From Gp1-AA133 sp964641665 (lineage in GTDB: Bacteria; Acidobacteriota; Terriglobia; Terriglobales; Acidobacteriaceae), in NCBI GenBank assembly GCA_964641665.1, contig CAZXKO010000077.1, forward strand, positions 1 through 64,000: DNA of 64,000 nt, in the 5' to 3' direction. Under the pieces are notes generated by a model, which saw only the letters and a list, made by a program, of their open reading frames with translations, searched no databases and was not told the DNA's origin. Shown one piece after another: positions 15,809-24,769 of this stretch (the stretch's first letter is position 1; each line of letters begins with the position of its first letter). The position numbers were made by a program, and so were the translations under genes.

Positions 15809-18679
15809 TCACCCCAGCATGCCCTCCACGACCTTGTACACCTCGTCCAAAGCCGCGTCCAGAGCCTCGGGCTTGTCCCCGCCGGCCTCGGCCATATCCG
15901 GACGGCCGCCGCCCTTGCCACCCACCTTCTGCGCCACCTGCCCAATGACCTTGCCGGCCTGGATGCGGCTGGTGAGGTCCTTGGTCACGCCCGCAATCAG
16001 TGCGACCTTCCCATCCGTCGCCGATCCGAGCACCACCACGCCAGAGCCAACTTTGTCGCGCAGTTGATCAAGCAGGGTTCGCATCTGCGGCCGCTCCAGG
16101 TTGTCGACGCGGTGCGCCAGCACTTTCACGCCCTTCACTTCTTTGACCTTGTGGTTGGCGGATGCGACCGAGGACGACGCCGACTTCATGCGCAGCTGGT
16201 CGACCTCGCGCGCCAGTCGCTTGATCTCGGCATCTCTTTTGTCGAGTTCCAGTTGCAGGGCTGCCGCGGGGCTCTCGGTCTCGGCGTGACCAGCCAGCGC
16301 GGAGACAACATTTTCCAGCTGGTGATCTTTGCGGAAGTGCTGCAGCGAGCCTTCGCCGGTGACCGCCTCCACCCGGCGCACGCCTGACGAGACGCTGCCT
16401 TCCTTCAGAATCTTGATCAACCCGATCTCGCCCGTGGCCGCCGTATGCGTGCCACCGCACAGTTCCGTCGAGAAGTCACCAATCCGGATGACCCGCACCG
16501 TGTCACCATACTTTTCGCCGAACAGCGCCATCGCGTGATACTCGTTGATGGCCACATCGATGGGCACATTCTCGATGACCTCGACCCGCTCGTTGCGCAA
16601 GACTTCCTTGTTGATGAGGTCTTCGATGTCCTGCAGTTCCTCGTCTTCGACGGCGGTGAAGTGAGAGAAGTCAAAACGCAGATGATTCGGCGCGACCAGC
16701 GACCCCGCCTGTTTCACATGCTTGCCTAAAACCTCGCGCAGTCCCGCCTGGAGAAGGTGCGTGGCCGTGTGATTGCGCATGGTAGCTTCGCGGATGCCGG
16801 TGTCGACGACGGCATCCACTCTGTCGCCCATGCGAAGGGGCTGCTTGGCGGTGATCTTGTGAGCGCGCACGCCCTGGATGGGGTAGTACACCCCAGTCAC
16901 CTCAGCGACGACGGTATTGTGGTCGTCAGAGTAGAACCACCCACGGTCCCCAACTTGCCCGCCCGACTCAGCGTAGAAGGGCGTGTGGTCGAGGATGACC
17001 TCGCCCTCCTCGCCAGGCTTTAGGTCCTTCACACCCTGCCCGCCTTTGAGTAGAGCAAGCACCTCGCAGCCTTCGGAGCGGGTCTGCCGGTAGCCTTCGA
17101 AAGCGGAGGTGGGGAGCTTCTGGTACTCCGGATTGGCGGTCTGCTTGGCCGCGCCTTTCCAGGAGGCTTGAGAGCGGGCGCGCTGCTCAGCCATGGCGTT
17201 CTCGAAACCTTCGGCATCCAGGCTAACCCCTAAGTCACGACAGTAGTCTTCAATGAAGTCCCTGGGCAGGCCGTACGTGTCGTAAAGCTTGAAAGCCTTC
17301 GCCCCAGAATAGGTCAGATTGTTCCCGCGCTTATTGAGGTCTTTAACCACCGCTAAAGTCCAGACTCCGTCGGGTGGCGGATTGACGCCGGGCGTGTTCA
17401 TCGCCTCGAGCATAATGTCGTCCTCTAGGCGCAGAAGTCCTGCACTAATCGTGTGTGCAAACCTTGTCTCCTCCGCCAGAACCGCCTTCGCCACGCGCTC
17501 GGCCGTCTCGACCAACTCCGGATAAGCATCCTGCATGAGATCGCGCACGGAGAACACCATCTGGTGCAGAAACGGCTTTGTCTGCCCGAGCAACCGCCCG
17601 TGCGTGATCGCCCGGCGAATAATTTTCCGCAGCACGTAGCCGCGCCCCTCGTTCGACGGAATCACGCCATCCGAAATCAGAAACGTCGCCGCCCGGGAAT
17701 GATCGGCAATCACCCGCAATGACGCTGCTGATTTGGATGGCCCTGTGTCACACGATGCTTGCGTAGGGGCAGACGCCCCCGTCTGCCCTGCAGAGCGAAG
17801 CTCGGCCTGGACGGGCGAGGCGCCCGTCCCCACGTGGCCGGTGCCAGCCCTACCGCCGCTGCTCGCCCCCGTTAACTCTCCTGCCCGCTCGATCAGTGGC
17901 GTAAATAGATCCGTGTCGTAGTTCGAAATGACCCGCTGCAGCACTGACGTAACCCGCTCCAGTCCCGCCCCCGTATCAATCGACGGCTTGGGCAACGGCG
18001 TCAGCTTCCCGCTTGCATCCCGATCGAACTGCATGAACACCAAGTTCCAGATCTCGACATACCGCCCGCAGTCACACCCGAACTCGCAATTCGTGTGGCC
18101 CTGATCGCTGGCGACCGGGCCCATGTCGTAGTGAATCTCGCTGCACGGCCCGCACGGCCCCGTGTCCCCCATCTGCCAGAAATTGTCTTTCGCGCCGAAC
18201 TCGTAGATGCGATCCTTCGCGACCCCCTGCCTCACCCACAGGTCATACGCTTCCGCGTCGCGGGCCACGCCGTTCTCACCCTTGAAGATCGTGACGTACA
18301 ACTTCTCCTTCGGAATCGCGAACCACTTCGGTGAAGTGATCAGCTCCCAGGCGTAGGCAATCGCATCTTTCTTGAAATAGTCGCCAAACGAGAAATTCCC
18401 CAGCATCTCGAAGAACGTGTGATGCCGGTTAGTGAACCCGACATTTTCCAGGTCGTTGTGCTTCCCGCCCGCGCGCACGCACTTCTGTGACGTGGTTGCC
18501 CGCGAATAGTCGCGCTTTTCGAGCCCGAGAAACACGTCCTTGAACTGGTTCATGCCGGCGTTGGTGAACAGCAGCGTAGGATCGTTCTGCGGCACCAGCG
18601 ACGAGGAGTGCACCTCGCGGTGCCCCTTCTCGATGAAAAAGTCCAGGAATTTGCGGCGAATCTGAGAGCCGGTCAGCAT
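15809..18679 (-). CDS. alaS: Alanyl-tRNA synthetase
   Basis: Charges tRNA-Ala; 956 residues against about 875 for the usual enzyme. The class II catalytic core opens with SSSLVPQNDPTLLFTNAGMNQFK (motif 1/2 region) and includes the DTGAGLERV motif 3. The editing domain has HTATH and CGGTH zinc/substrate motifs, followed by a C-terminal coiled region and a DHHA1-type domain with GGRPDMAEAGG. An insert of about 46 residues, rich in Gly, Ala, Ser and Pro, sits at about residues 271-317, between ELTGAS and LRVIADH, where other AlaRS have only a few residues; it is encoded by a dispersed palindromic repeat (17,761-17,830). The reading frame stays open, so the gene is probably functional. Confidence 0.97.
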   Translation of the reverse strand: MLTGSQIRRKFLDFFIEKGHREVHSSSLVPQNDPTLLFTNAGMNQFKDVFLGLEKRDYSRATTSQKCVRAGGKHNDLENVGFTNRHHTFFEMLGNFSFGDYFKKDAIAYAWELITSPKWFAIPKEKLYVTIFKGENGVARDAEAYDLWVRQGVAKDRIYEFGAKDNFWQMGDTGPCGPCSEIHYDMGPVASDQGHTNCEFGCDCGRYVEIWNLVFMQFDRDASGKLTPLPKPSIDTGAGLERVTSVLQRVISNYDTDLFTPLIERAGELTGASSGGRAGTGHVGTGASPVQAELRSAGQTGASAPTQASCDTGPSKSAASLRVIADHSRAATFLISDGVIPSNEGRGYVLRKIIRRAITHGRLLGQTKPFLHQMVFSVRDLMQDAYPELVETAERVAKAVLAEETRFAHTISAGLLRLEDDIMLEAMNTPGVNPPPDGVWTLAVVKDLNKRGNNLTYSGAKAFKLYDTYGLPRDFIEDYCRDLGVSLDAEGFENAMAEQRARSQASWKGAAKQTANPEYQKLPTSAFEGYRQTRSEGCEVLALLKGGQGVKDLKPGEEGEVILDHTPFYAESGGQVGDRGWFYSDDHNTVVAEVTGVYYPIQGVRAHKITAKQPLRMGDRVDAVVDTGIREATMRNHTATHLLQAGLREVLGKHVKQAGSLVAPNHLRFDFSHFTAVEDEELQDIEDLINKEVLRNERVEVIENVPIDVAINEYHAMALFGEKYGDTVRVIRIGDFSTELCGGTHTAATGEIGLIKILKEGSVSSGVRRVEAVTGEGSLQHFRKDHQLENVVSALAGHAETESPAAALQLELDKRDAEIKRLAREVDQLRMKSASSSVASANHKVKEVKGVKVLAHRVDNLERPQMRTLLDQLRDKVGSGVVVLGSATDGKVALIAGVTKDLTSRIQAGKVIGQVAQKVGGKGGGRPDMAEAGGDKPEALDAALDEVYKVVEGMLG
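17761..17830. repeat. Dispersed palindromic repeat inserted in frame inside alaS
   Basis: Two adjacent hairpins: GGGCAGAC (17767-17774) pairs with GTCTGCCC (17781-17788), and GGACGGGC (17809-17816) pairs with GCCCGTCC (17822-17829). The first hairpin and its flank match the intergenic copy at 19,533-19,579 (opposite orientation): both have GTAG, then CAGACG-CCC-(C/T)-CGTCTG, eight bases, then AGCGA-(A/G)-GCTCGGC. The element adds about 46 codons to alaS without a stop. Confidence 0.8.
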
Positions 18680-18743
18680 GAGTGTCTAGAAAGCCTCGAT
18701 AGAAAGCGCAGAAATGTGAGTCGGGATCAAAATCTTATTCTAA

Positions 18744-18893
18744 ACCACAGAGGACACAGGGGATCACTGAGGCAGGACCTTTACCACTGAGGAGACTAAG
18801 GGAACACGAAGATCTTGCGAAGGAATCTCTACGCTGACGTAGGCCGATCGCTTAGGAGGATTTCCTCTGTGACCCTCTGTGTCCTCCGTGGTT
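18744..18893. repeat. ACCACAGAGGACACAG inverted-repeat pair between alaS and recX
   Basis: AACCACAGAGGACACAGGG at 18743-18761 is answered by its near-perfect reverse complement CCCTCTGTGTCCTCCGTGGTT at 18873-18893. Such ACAGAGG-rich sequences recur between genes in many environmental bacteria. The right arm covers the recX stop codon (TAA read on the minus strand at 18892-18894). Confidence 0.75.
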
Positions 18894-19440
18894 AGTCCTG
18901 GGTTTCCCCTTCCAGCGCCGTAAGCGTTTCCTCATCCACATCCCACCGCTTCAAAATCGAGAAGATCGTCTTCGCCCGGAACCCCGCCCGCGTGAGTTGG
19001 CGGAAGATCCGCGCCGCCTGCTTCTGATCCTTGGGCTTAACCAGCCGCTTGCGGTGCAGGTAAGCGCGTGCCTGCTTCTCTTCGTTCACGTCGTCGTATA
19101 CCGACGACACCGCTTTGTCGATGACTTCGCCGTGGACGCCCTTGCCCTTGAGATCGGTGACCACCCGCATCCGCCCAAATTTCTCGTTGTCCCGGCGAAA
19201 CGAAGAATATGCCGCGGCGTATTTGGCATCGTTCAGGTATCCCTGATCTTTGAGCCGGCGAATGATCAACTCCACTAGCGTCTGCCCAAGCTCAGTTTCC
19301 GCCTCCACCTTCTGCCGAAGAAGCCGTTTGAGCTCCGCCACCGTGCGCATGCGTCGCGCCAACGCACCGACTGCGTACTCGTAAAGTTCTTCCTCGGTGT
19401 AGAGTTTCTTCTTGGAGCGGGGAAAGGGCATCGCGTCCAC
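18892..19440 (-). CDS. recX: Regulatory protein RecX
   Basis: Modulator of RecA filaments. The 182-residue protein is almost wholly helical, with three three-helix repeats typical of RecX: YEYAVGALARRMRTVAELKRLL at the start, then LKDQGYLNDAKYAAAY, and a last repeat with ARIFRQLTRAGF and ILKRWDVD. Start could be either of two Met codons three codons apart (19440 or 19431). It lies between pilT and alaS on the same strand; the recX-alaS order is common in bacteria. The stop codon lies in an inverted repeat. Confidence 0.93.
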   Translation of the reverse strand: MDAMPFPRSKKKLYTEEELYEYAVGALARRMRTVAELKRLLRQKVEAETELGQTLVELIIRRLKDQGYLNDAKYAAAYSSFRRDNEKFGRMRVVTDLKGKGVHGEVIDKAVSSVYDDVNEEKQARAYLHRKRLVKPKDQKQAARIFRQLTRAGFRAKTIFSILKRWDVDEETLTALEGETQD

Positions 19441-19532
19441 GGTAATGCAAGATGTTGCGTTGGGGAAGCCTTTTACAGCAAGGCATGGTGTAGGACCAGA
19501 GCGGTGAATGCTGAGGACACGACTGGGAATCC

Positions 19533-19579
19533 TGCCGAGCCTCGCTCGCCTGACCAGACGAGGGCGTCTGAGGCTACGA
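19533..19579. repeat. Intergenic copy of the palindromic repeat found in alaS
   Basis: Contains CAGACG-AGGG-CGTCTG (19555-19570) and, read on the minus strand, the flank AGCGAGGCTCGGC at the same distance as in the alaS copy. Located between recX and pilT. Confidence 0.75.
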
Positions 19580-19580
19580 A

Positions 19581-19607
19581 AAGAAAAGGCGCGCTTTGCG
19601 CGCGCCC
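19581..19607 (-). terminator. Terminator after pilT
   Basis: On the minus strand GGCGCGC-GCAAA-GCGCGCC forms a GC-rich hairpin followed by TTTTCTT. Lies 39 bases beyond the pilT stop, so pilT and recX are probably separate transcripts. Confidence 0.75.
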
Positions 19608-19645
19608 CAAGAACTCAGAAGGAAAGCACTTCGAGATGTCCGGAA

Positions 19646-20770
19646 CTATCTTCCACCAAATCCAGCGGACTGCATAGCCTGCCGTGAGATGTCAGCCGTC
19701 GACGCGATGCCCTGCATGCGCAGCTTGAAGTCGTCAGCATTGGAGGCGTTTTCGAGAGCCGTTTCATAGCCGATCAAGCCAGCCTGGAACAGATCCCACA
19801 GCGACTGATCGAAGGTCTGCATTCCGTATTGCGATGTGCCGGCCGCGATCGCGTCGCGGACTGACCGCGTCTTTTCCGGCACGAGAATACATTCCCGGAT
19901 GAACGCCGTGTTGATCATGACTTCTACCGCGGGCACACGCCCTTCCGTATCGGCGCGCTTCACCAGACGTTGGCTGATGATGGCGCGGAGAATAGCCGCC
20001 AACTGCAATCGCACTTGCTTCTGCTCGGGGGGCGGGAACACCGCGATGATACGGTTGATGGTTTCTACCGCGTCCAGAGTGTGCAGCGTCGAGAACACCA
20101 TGTGGCCGGTTTCAGCCGCGTGAATGGCGGTGCCGATGGTTTCGAGGTCGCGCATTTCGCCGACCAGGATCACGTCCGGATCCTGACGCAAAGAAGCGCG
20201 CAGCGCCGCCGAGAACGAAGGCGTGTCGACTTCAATCTCGCGCTGGTTGACATATCCCTTCTTGTCGCGGTGCAGAAATTCGATGGGGTCCTCGATGGTG
20301 ATGATGTGTTCGGCGCGGGTAGCGTTCACCCGGTCGACCATCGCGGCCAGCGTGGTCGACTTACCGGAGCCCGTCACGCCCGTGACCAGCACCAGCCCGC
20401 GGGGCATATCGCAAATCTGTTCCACCACCTTGGGCAGGTACAGCTCGTCAAGTGCGCGAATCTTGGTGGGGATCACGCGGAGCACCAGTCCTACGTTGCC
20501 GCGTTGCTGGAAGACGTTCACACGGAAGCGTCCCAGGCCGGCGACGCCGTAGGCCATGTCGATTTCCGTGGTCTCTTTGAATTTCTGCTTCTGCCGCGCC
20601 GACATCATGCTGAACGCCATGGTCAGCATGTCCTCGGCGGTGATTCGGGGCTGGTCGGTGAGCGGATGCAGTTCCCCGTCAATGCGTAGGTGTGGGTAGT
20701 TTCCCACCTTAAGGTGCAAGTCCGACGCACGCCGCTCCATCGCAATTCGCAGGAGGTCATCAATATTCAT
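19646..20770 (-). CDS. pilT: Twitching motility ATPase PilT
   Basis: Retraction motor of type IV pili. The true start is ATG 20770 (MNIDDLL), preceded by GAGGGG; the frame extends upstream but without family similarity. The 374-residue protein has the N-terminal PAS-like domain with ASDLHL, Walker A GVTGSGKSTT at 131-140, the Asp box around ITIEDPIEF (157-165), Walker B ILVGEMRDLET (201-211) and the His box ETGHMVFSTLHT (220-231). The GMQTFDQSL motif near the end is typical. Other pilus genes are not in the window; MglA at 26,023 is a possible functional partner for pole reversal. Confidence 0.95.
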   Translation of the reverse strand: MNIDDLLRIAMERRASDLHLKVGNYPHLRIDGELHPLTDQPRITAEDMLTMAFSMMSARQKQKFKETTEIDMAYGVAGLGRFRVNVFQQRGNVGLVLRVIPTKIRALDELYLPKVVEQICDMPRGLVLVTGVTGSGKSTTLAAMVDRVNATRAEHIITIEDPIEFLHRDKKGYVNQREIEVDTPSFSAALRASLRQDPDVILVGEMRDLETIGTAIHAAETGHMVFSTLHTLDAVETINRIIAVFPPPEQKQVRLQLAAILRAIISQRLVKRADTEGRVPAVEVMINTAFIRECILVPEKTRSVRDAIAAGTSQYGMQTFDQSLWDLFQAGLIGYETALENASNADDFKLRMQGIASTADISRQAMQSAGFGGR

Positions 20771-20854
20771 TCGACACGTTCCCCTCTGAAACCTCCTCGT
20801 ATCATTACGCGAATCGTTACCTTCCCCAAGATGACCTAAGTAATGGGTCGGTCG

Positions 20855-20886
20855 GAGCTTTGAGCCTTGAGCTTTGAGCCTCGAGC
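20855..20886. repeat. TTGAGCCTTGAGCTT simple repeat
   Basis: GAGCTTTGAGCC occurs twice with a degenerate third unit, upstream of the pilT start codon. A similar TTTGAAACCTTGAAACC run occurs at about 52,030-52,060. Confidence 0.6.
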
Positions 20887-20921
20887 TAAGCGCAGGAAGC
20901 TCTGGGCCCAGGGCGCAACGC

Positions 20922-20952
20922 AAAAAAGCCGCCCAACCTGCGGGCGGCTTTC
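20922..20952 (-). terminator. Terminator after the DinB-family gene
   Basis: On the minus strand AAAGCCGCCC-GCAGGTT-GGGCGGCTTTTTT: a 10-base stem with T run, starting about 22 bases after the stop of the DinB-like gene. Confidence 0.88.
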
Positions 20953-20974
20953 TCATTCGTGGCAATTTAAAGAC

Positions 20975-21520
20975 TTACGCGGCGTTTGAAGCTTGCGCCC
21001 CCTGGAATGGCTCATCGTAGCTGCCGCCGTAAATCGACGGGCACTTTGCCCCCATCGGCCGTAGGTACGTGGCCAGCGCGCCGCGGTGATGGATGGAATG
21101 GTTGTTCAGAAAGCCTAGGTAGAAGGCTGCGGGAAAATTGAACACGCCGAAAAACTCAATGGGCCGTACCAGTTGGTCCGCTGTCATGGATCGCACCCGC
21201 GTGGTCGCCCGTGCGATCTGCCGGTCATACCAGTCCACCAACTCGGCTACGGTCTTCGGTTTTTCAGCTTCCGGCCGGCCCTCCATGCTGAATTGGCCAT
21301 CGGCGATGCCGTCGAGGAACTGAACGTCGGTGTTAGCCAGGTGCCACGCCAGTTCCCACGCCGTGCGCCCGTTCGGATCGTGACGGTAGTCACGCTTGTC
21401 TTCGGGAATCGCGGCCAACACCCGCTTCGTGGTTTTCACTTCGCCGGCGAGCCCCTGGAGCATCATCTCCCGGTAGGCCGTCGCAAACTCGGTCGTGAGT
21501 CCTTGCTCCGCTGTTGCCAT
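20975..21520 (-). CDS. DinB-like/YfiT-type metal-dependent protein
   Basis: A 181-residue helical-bundle protein of the DinB/YfiT superfamily. The metal triad is recognisable: H in WELAWHLANTD (about residue 60) and the H-x3-H of NNHSIHHRG near residue 142. Relatives include bacillithiol transferases and detoxification enzymes; the substrate here is unknown. Good RBS (GGAG) before ATG 21520 and its own terminator indicate a single-gene unit. Confidence 0.85.
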   Translation of the reverse strand: MATAEQGLTTEFATAYREMMLQGLAGEVKTTKRVLAAIPEDKRDYRHDPNGRTAWELAWHLANTDVQFLDGIADGQFSMEGRPEAEKPKTVAELVDWYDRQIARATTRVRSMTADQLVRPIEFFGVFNFPAAFYLGFLNNHSIHHRGALATYLRPMGAKCPSIYGGSYDEPFQGAQASNAA

Positions 21521-21701
21521 CGCATGCTCCTTCTTTCTTTTTGACGGTATTGTGTTAGGCCGAGGTGAGGATAGATTGCGGGGACGAGTGGTACAACGTC
21601 CCCCACGTCTGCAAGACGCGCCGCTATTCTACTCGCTTGAAGCGCCTTGAGGGGAACGTTTGATGCGTATCAGCCGCACGCTGCAAAAGCCCAGGGCCTG
21701 A

Positions 21702-22652
21702 CTAAACCCCCACTGGTTGTTTCGTCCGAACCGGAACCGGTGTCAGCCACTTGTACCGATCCGACTTCTCGCCGGTCACGATGGCGTAGAACTCTTTCTG
21801 GATAGCCTTGGTCAGAGGCCCGGTCATGCCCTTGCCGACGCTGATCTTGTCGACGGAGCGGATCGGTGTGACTTCCGCCGCAGTGCCCGTAAAGAACGCT
21901 TCATCGGCGATATAAAGCATCTCGCGCGGAATCCCCTGTTCCACTACCGGAATTCCGAGGTCGCGCGCAATTTGCAGCACCGAGTCGCGCGTGATGCCCG
22001 GGAGCACCGAGTTGCCCAAGGGGGCTGTCTGCAGTACACCGTTACGCACGACGAATACGTTCTCGCCCGAGCCCTCGCTCACGTAGCCGTTGGCGTCGAG
22101 CGCGATGCCTTCCGCGTAACCGTTCAGGACGGCTTCCATCTTGATGAGCTGCGAGTTCATGTAGTTGGCGCCGGCCTTGGCCATCGCGGGAAGGGTGTTC
22201 GGCGCGAGGCGCGTCCACGATGAGACGCACGCGTCGCAGCCCTGGTCGGAATCGGAAGTCAGATACTTGCCCCACGGATAATTGACGATGTACACCTCGA
22301 CCGGGCAATTCAGCGGGTTCACGCCGGCCTCACCATAGCCGCGCAGCACGATCGGGCGCAAGTAGCAGGGCCAGATGTTGTTGCTGGCGATCACGTCGCA
22401 CATGGCTTTCACGATTTCATCGGTTGTGTAGTCGACGTCGATGCGATAGACCTTAGCCGAATCCAGCAGCCGCTGCGCGTGCTCCTGGGCGCGGAAGATA
22501 GCTGGGCCGCTAGGTAGGGCGTAGCAACGAACGCCTTCGAAGACCGACGATCCGTAGTGAATGACGTGCGACATGACGTGAATGCGCGCGTCGTCCCACA
22601 GGATGAGCTTGCCGTTATGCCAGATTTTCTCGGTCTTCTGCAGTGCTGCCAT
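21702..22652 (-). CDS. ilvE: Branched-chain amino acid aminotransferase
   Basis: Transfers amino groups between glutamate and the keto acids of Leu, Ile and Val; fold type IV PLP enzyme. Start ATG 22652 follows AAGGAG, giving 316 residues; an upstream in-frame Met (22736) is less likely. The PLP lysine is K159 in MAKAGANY, the same number as in E. coli IlvE. GIALDANGYVSEGSGENVF is the phosphate-binding signature. It is served by a probable promoter at 22,748. It follows the LysM hydrolase gene on the same strand with a gap of 273 bases. Confidence 0.95.
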   Translation of the reverse strand: MAALQKTEKIWHNGKLILWDDARIHVMSHVIHYGSSVFEGVRCYALPSGPAIFRAQEHAQRLLDSAKVYRIDVDYTTDEIVKAMCDVIASNNIWPCYLRPIVLRGYGEAGVNPLNCPVEVYIVNYPWGKYLTSDSDQGCDACVSSWTRLAPNTLPAMAKAGANYMNSQLIKMEAVLNGYAEGIALDANGYVSEGSGENVFVVRNGVLQTAPLGNSVLPGITRDSVLQIARDLGIPVVEQGIPREMLYIADEAFFTGTAAEVTPIRSVDKISVGKGMTGPLTKAIQKEFYAIVTGEKSDRYKWLTPVPVRTKQPVGV

Positions 22653-22747
22653 GTAGACTCCTTGCTCGTTGGTTTGAGTGCTGCGGCTCTGCCAGCGCTG
22701 CGGCTTTTGAGTGGAGTAAAGCGCACGCGCGAGCAAAATTAGCTTCG

Positions 22748-22753
22748 ATTATA
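22748..22753 (-). promoter_or_regulatory. Probable -10 element upstream of ilvE
   Basis: Perfect TATAAT on the minus strand, about 95 bases before the ilvE start codon. A -35 box at 16-17 bases is poor. Between it and the upstream gene lie hairpins (CAGATT-TTAC-GAATCTG and GCACAG/CTGTGC) near 22,790-22,835. Confidence 0.5.
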
Positions 22754-22925
22754 ACTGAGCCAATCGCGGGTTCTGTGCATGCGTGACACAGATTTTACGA
22801 ATCTGCACAGACGAGAAGTGTCAGCTGTGCGTGACTTGCCGGGCGGTCGGTCGCAACGATGACAGTTGACCCGACGAGGTCGGGTAGTTAGTTCTGAAAA
22901 ACTGGGCGCTGGGGCTGACGTGTCC

Positions 22926-24401
22926 TCACTGTCCCGCGCCCGCCGAGCCACTCGCCGTCGTCGCCGGAGAGGCCGCCACACCGGGCAACTCGTCCCCGCG
23001 GAAGTACTTCTCTTTCGCTTCGCGCATCAGCGGCATCGCGGCATACGGCTTCGAGTAGTCGTTCCCGGCATTCCAGAACAAGAATCCCACTCCGCCCTTC
23101 TCCTTCGCCACGTGGACCTGGGTTTCGATGTACTCCGGCGAATACGTCCTTGTCCTCCAACGGAAAGCTTGCAGCCAGGGGCGGATCACCACTTCGCTGT
23201 CTTTCGTGATCAGCTTGAAACGGTCCATGGACTCGCCAATAAAGTGTTCGGGCGCGTCCCCGGGATGAGCAATTCCGTCCATGCCGAAGAAGTGCGACGG
23301 ATAGATCATCGGCGACAGCACATCGCAATACTTCGCCATCCCGACTATGTCCTGTCCAGTGTGGGACAGATCGATCGGCCGCTGCCACGCCATCACGCCG
23401 AAGACGTCGAGTGAGAGCAATACGCCCTTGGGGTGCAGCTCGGCGTAGGCATGTTTCAGGAAGTCGGTAATCACGTCTGAGCGCTGCCACTTGGGATGGT
23501 CGGTCTGGAAGTAGAACGTCGCATCTTTTTGGTCGCCCTCGGCAGGGAAGCGCACGTAGTCGAACTGGATCTCGTCCACGCCGAGGTCGGCCACGTGTTT
23601 CGCCAGCGCGATGTTATATTCCTGCACCTTCGGATTGGAGGTGTCGGTCCAGACGAGCTTGCCATTCTCACGCCAGGGCTGGCCGGAGCGGTGCGACTGC
23701 ACAGCTAGTTCGGGATGGGTTTCCACCAGTCGCTGATCACGGAAGATCGCAATGCGAGCGATGGCATGCATTCCCTGCGAATGCAGGAAATGAGCGAACT
23801 TGGGCACATCGTGAATGTAAACGTGCTGCCTTCCGGCAAGCGGGTGATCGAACGCGATATTCACGCTGCCGTCGCTGTCTTTGATGTCGAACACCACGGC
23901 ATTTCCGCCCACTTCGCGCCAATGCTTGATGATGCGGATACCGTGGTCACTGCCCGCCATTACACCCGTAAGATAGATGGCCCGTACTTCGAAATCCTTC
24001 GCTACCGGGATAGATTTCTCGACGATCGGCGCGGGCAGAATGCCGGGCACCAGAATCTGCTCTCCAGTCTTCAGATTGTTCGCCGTACGATTTCCGTTCG
24101 CCTTGCGAATTGCCTCGGCTAATTCACTCGAAGTGAGGTAGGATGTCCGCTTTAAATATTGTCGTGCCAGCGACCCGATGCTGTCCCCCCGCTTGGCGAC
24201 GTAAAATTCGGTTCCCGGTGGCGCAATCGCCGGTTTCAGCGTCAGATCAGCGAGCGTAGCGGCTTTCCTGGTGCTGGTGCGCACGATCTGAATGGGCCCT
24301 TCGGCCCCGGCGGTTGGTATTCCGGACGTTGACCAAAAGATGAGGACGAGTACAGCTATGCAGGCCCCGAACGCAAGAGAAAGAGCACCCAGACGACGCA
24401 A
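22926..24401 (-). CDS. LysM-domain putative glycoside hydrolase (DUF4015 type)
   Basis: A 491-residue exported protein. A signal peptide or anchor (residues 8-33) precedes a LysM-like peptidoglycan-binding repeat (about 64-116; FYVAKRGDSIGSLA to GEQILVPG), then a TIM-barrel of the putative glycoside hydrolase (PF13200/DUF4015) family: GNAVVFDIKDSDG, VDEIQFDYVRFPAEG with likely catalytic Asp/Glu, SLDVFGVMAW, YCDVLSPMIYPSH and GFLFWNAGNDYS. The C-terminal tail is Ala/Ser/Gly-rich. It may act on cell-wall or polymer glycans; substrate unknown. Confidence 0.88.
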   Translation of the reverse strand: MRRLGALSLAFGACIAVLVLIFWSTSGIPTAGAEGPIQIVRTSTRKAATLADLTLKPAIAPPGTEFYVAKRGDSIGSLARQYLKRTSYLTSSELAEAIRKANGNRTANNLKTGEQILVPGILPAPIVEKSIPVAKDFEVRAIYLTGVMAGSDHGIRIIKHWREVGGNAVVFDIKDSDGSVNIAFDHPLAGRQHVYIHDVPKFAHFLHSQGMHAIARIAIFRDQRLVETHPELAVQSHRSGQPWRENGKLVWTDTSNPKVQEYNIALAKHVADLGVDEIQFDYVRFPAEGDQKDATFYFQTDHPKWQRSDVITDFLKHAYAELHPKGVLLSLDVFGVMAWQRPIDLSHTGQDIVGMAKYCDVLSPMIYPSHFFGMDGIAHPGDAPEHFIGESMDRFKLITKDSEVVIRPWLQAFRWRTRTYSPEYIETQVHVAKEKGGVGFLFWNAGNDYSKPYAAMPLMREAKEKYFRGDELPGVAASPATTASGSAGAGQ

Positions 24402-24769
24402 AGTATTCTCCCTGAAACGGATTCTGGGCGGATACTAACCCGCGTTCTTGGGGGCTGCCAGTTACGTCGGGACAACGCCAGACAGGTAGAAACGACCGGG
24501 GGATGCGCCAAGAATCCCTCCCGGATGCGCAAAGAATTTCGCATTGCTCTCCGCTTTCGGACCTGCGGATAAGTCTCCTGGAACGTGTAAGAAGCATCTA
24601 ACACACTAGTACCGCGGGATCGGAGGTTACTTTGGGGATGGCGAGCCGCTTGCAACATTGAGGGTGGGGGTGGCGAGTGACAAATTTTGTCGCTCCCAAA
24701 TGAGTCAAGCAACCACGTCGTCCCAGGAAGAGAATCGGCCCCGATACGAAGAAAGGGCCCTTAGACCCT
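24402..24769. other. Divergent intergenic region upstream of the LysM hydrolase and the ClpB-like ATPase
   Basis: About 370 bases without a supported gene, carrying the control regions of two divergent genes. A near-direct repeat GATGCGC(C)AA(A)GAAT lies at 24,502-24,516 and 24,523-24,537. No clear heat-shock operator (CIRCE) or sigma-32-like box was found in front of the ATPase gene. Confidence 0.35.
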
